This document shows, in pieces, positions 7,844 through 8,582 of a stretch of DNA of 8,582 nucleotides; position 1 is the first letter of the stretch; each line of letters begins with the position of its first letter. The notes under the pieces were generated by a model. It searched no databases and was not told the DNA's origin. It was given only the letters and a program-made list of their open reading frames with translations. Origin of the DNA: an uncultured Bacteroidales bacterium (GTDB lineage Bacteria > Bacteroidota > Bacteroidia > Bacteroidales > UBA932); assembly GCA_902461985.1 (NCBI GenBank), contig CABQAB010000075.1, positions 1 through 8,582 of the forward strand, given 5' to 3'. A program made the translations under genes and the position numbers.

Positions 7844-8582
7844 ATGGCAGAAGAAAGATTCGCTAGCCTCGGCAGAATCGAGGCTGTAAGAAAACTTTTT
7901 GAAGGCAGCGGTTACGAGCCCTTCCAGAGCATCTGGTTCGAGACTTCGGACAAAGGGGGCACGGCAACGCTCAAAAGCCGTTGTTTCATTGAGGGAACGG
8001 ATTTCGACCTTAGTTATTTTCCGCTGAAACATCTTGGATATAAATGCGTTACGGCAGTCAGCGGGGAACTGTATGCGGAATTTTCCCGTCCACGTGGACT
8101 GGCCGTCATTATCGGGGTGTCGTCCAAACTGGACTTCGACAGCATAAGGGAGCTGTGGCAGGGCGTCACGTCGGCAGCGAAAAAATATGGATATAAAAAA
8201 CTTTCGCTTGAACTGATGCCTTCCGTCAACGGACTGACCATCAGCCTGAGCGCAACGGGGGAGACCTCGGCGTTGATGACTAAACGACGTCCTAAAGCTA
8301 AAAGCATGGACCTGATCTGCGTTTCGGACAATCTCGGCAGCGCATATCTCGGACTGAACGTGCTTGAGAGGGAAAAACGGAAATTCAACGCAGAGAAAGA
8401 CGAAACGAAACAGCCGGATTTGAGCAGATACAAGGATTTTGTAGGCGAATATCTGTGTCCGCAGCTGAATCCTGCGGTGCTGGATGCCTTTGAAGATGCG
8501 GAAATCGTGCCGAGTTTCGGATATTTAGTGTCTAAAGGGCTCGCTGACGCGATTAAAAGCCGGAAGAAATACCAACTAATAC
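7844..8582 (+). CDS. ThiL-like (AIR synthase-related) protein with degenerate catalytic motifs (3' end outside window)
   Basis: An ATG 3 nt after the dnaE stop opens 246 codons with no stop before the window edge. The match to thiamine-monophosphate kinase (ThiL), which phosphorylates thiamine phosphate using ATP, is clear in structural segments: IEGTDFDLSYFPLKHLGYK at 49-67, NGLTISLSATGE at 129-140, and DLICVSDNLGSAYLGL then VLEREK at 156-178. The acidic metal/ATP motifs of ThiL are altered. The N-terminal GDDAA is absent. TTDxLxEG reads K44-S-R46-CFIEG. SDIxAM reads G74-E75-LYAE. GGDTT reads S121-L-E123-L-M. DxSDGL reads L228-VSK231-GL. Two changes are conservative Asp-to-Glu (75, 123) and the others are not. 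The frame is uninterrupted, so this is a diverged protein rather than an obvious pseudogene. I infer loss or change of kinase activity; its real role is unknown. These motif comparisons come from memory of the family, not from a computed alignment. A symbol is withheld because the name thiL would imply the activity. Confidence 0.8.
   Translation, partial: MAEERFASLGRIEAVRKLFEGSGYEPFQSIWFETSDKGGTATLKSRCFIEGTDFDLSYFPLKHLGYKCVTAVSGELYAEFSRPRGLAVIIGVSSKLDFDSIRELWQGVTSAAKKYGYKKLSLELMPSVNGLTISLSATGETSALMTKRRPKAKSMDLICVSDNLGSAYLGLNVLEREKRKFNAEKDETKQPDLSRYKDFVGEYLCPQLNPAVLDAFEDAEIVPSFGYLVSKGLADAIKSRKKYQLI

Overview
The window looks like chromosomal DNA of a Bacteroidota bacterium, most likely order Bacteroidales. 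Four things point there: SecD and SecF are fused into one roughly 1000-residue protein; the promoters fit the Bacteroidota -7 consensus TAnnTTTG; the starts lack Shine-Dalgarno sequences and are preceded by A-rich stretches; and the ThiL-like and exported proteins resemble Bacteroidales relatives as I remember them. The genus cannot be fixed by reading alone. I see no mobile element, CRISPR array, rRNA or tRNA.

Layout. (1) Positions 1-609, minus strand: the N-terminal 203 codons of an exported protein that runs off the left edge. It has a clear signal peptide and resembles Bacteroidales PD40 (WD40-like) propeller proteins. (2) Positions 610-857: a divergent intergenic region with one -7 promoter box per strand. 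(3) Positions 858-3914: secDF, the proton-driven accessory subunit of the Sec translocase. (4) Positions 3915-4057: a strong intrinsic terminator with a 10-bp perfect stem, followed by a new promoter. (5) Positions 4058-7840: dnaE, the replicative DNA polymerase III alpha subunit, with an apparently complete set of PHP metal ligands. (6) Positions 7844-8582: a gene starting 3 nt after the dnaE stop and running off the right edge. It has the fold signature of thiamine-monophosphate kinase (ThiL, AIR-synthase-like), but the acidic metal/ATP-binding motifs of that family are lost or altered.

The genes form three transcription units: the leftward exported-protein gene, monocistronic secDF, and a dnaE/thiL-like operon. 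secDF and dnaE are housekeeping genes. The least ordinary item is the degenerate ThiL-like protein, which looks like a pseudoenzyme kept in frame and tightly coupled to the replicative polymerase gene.
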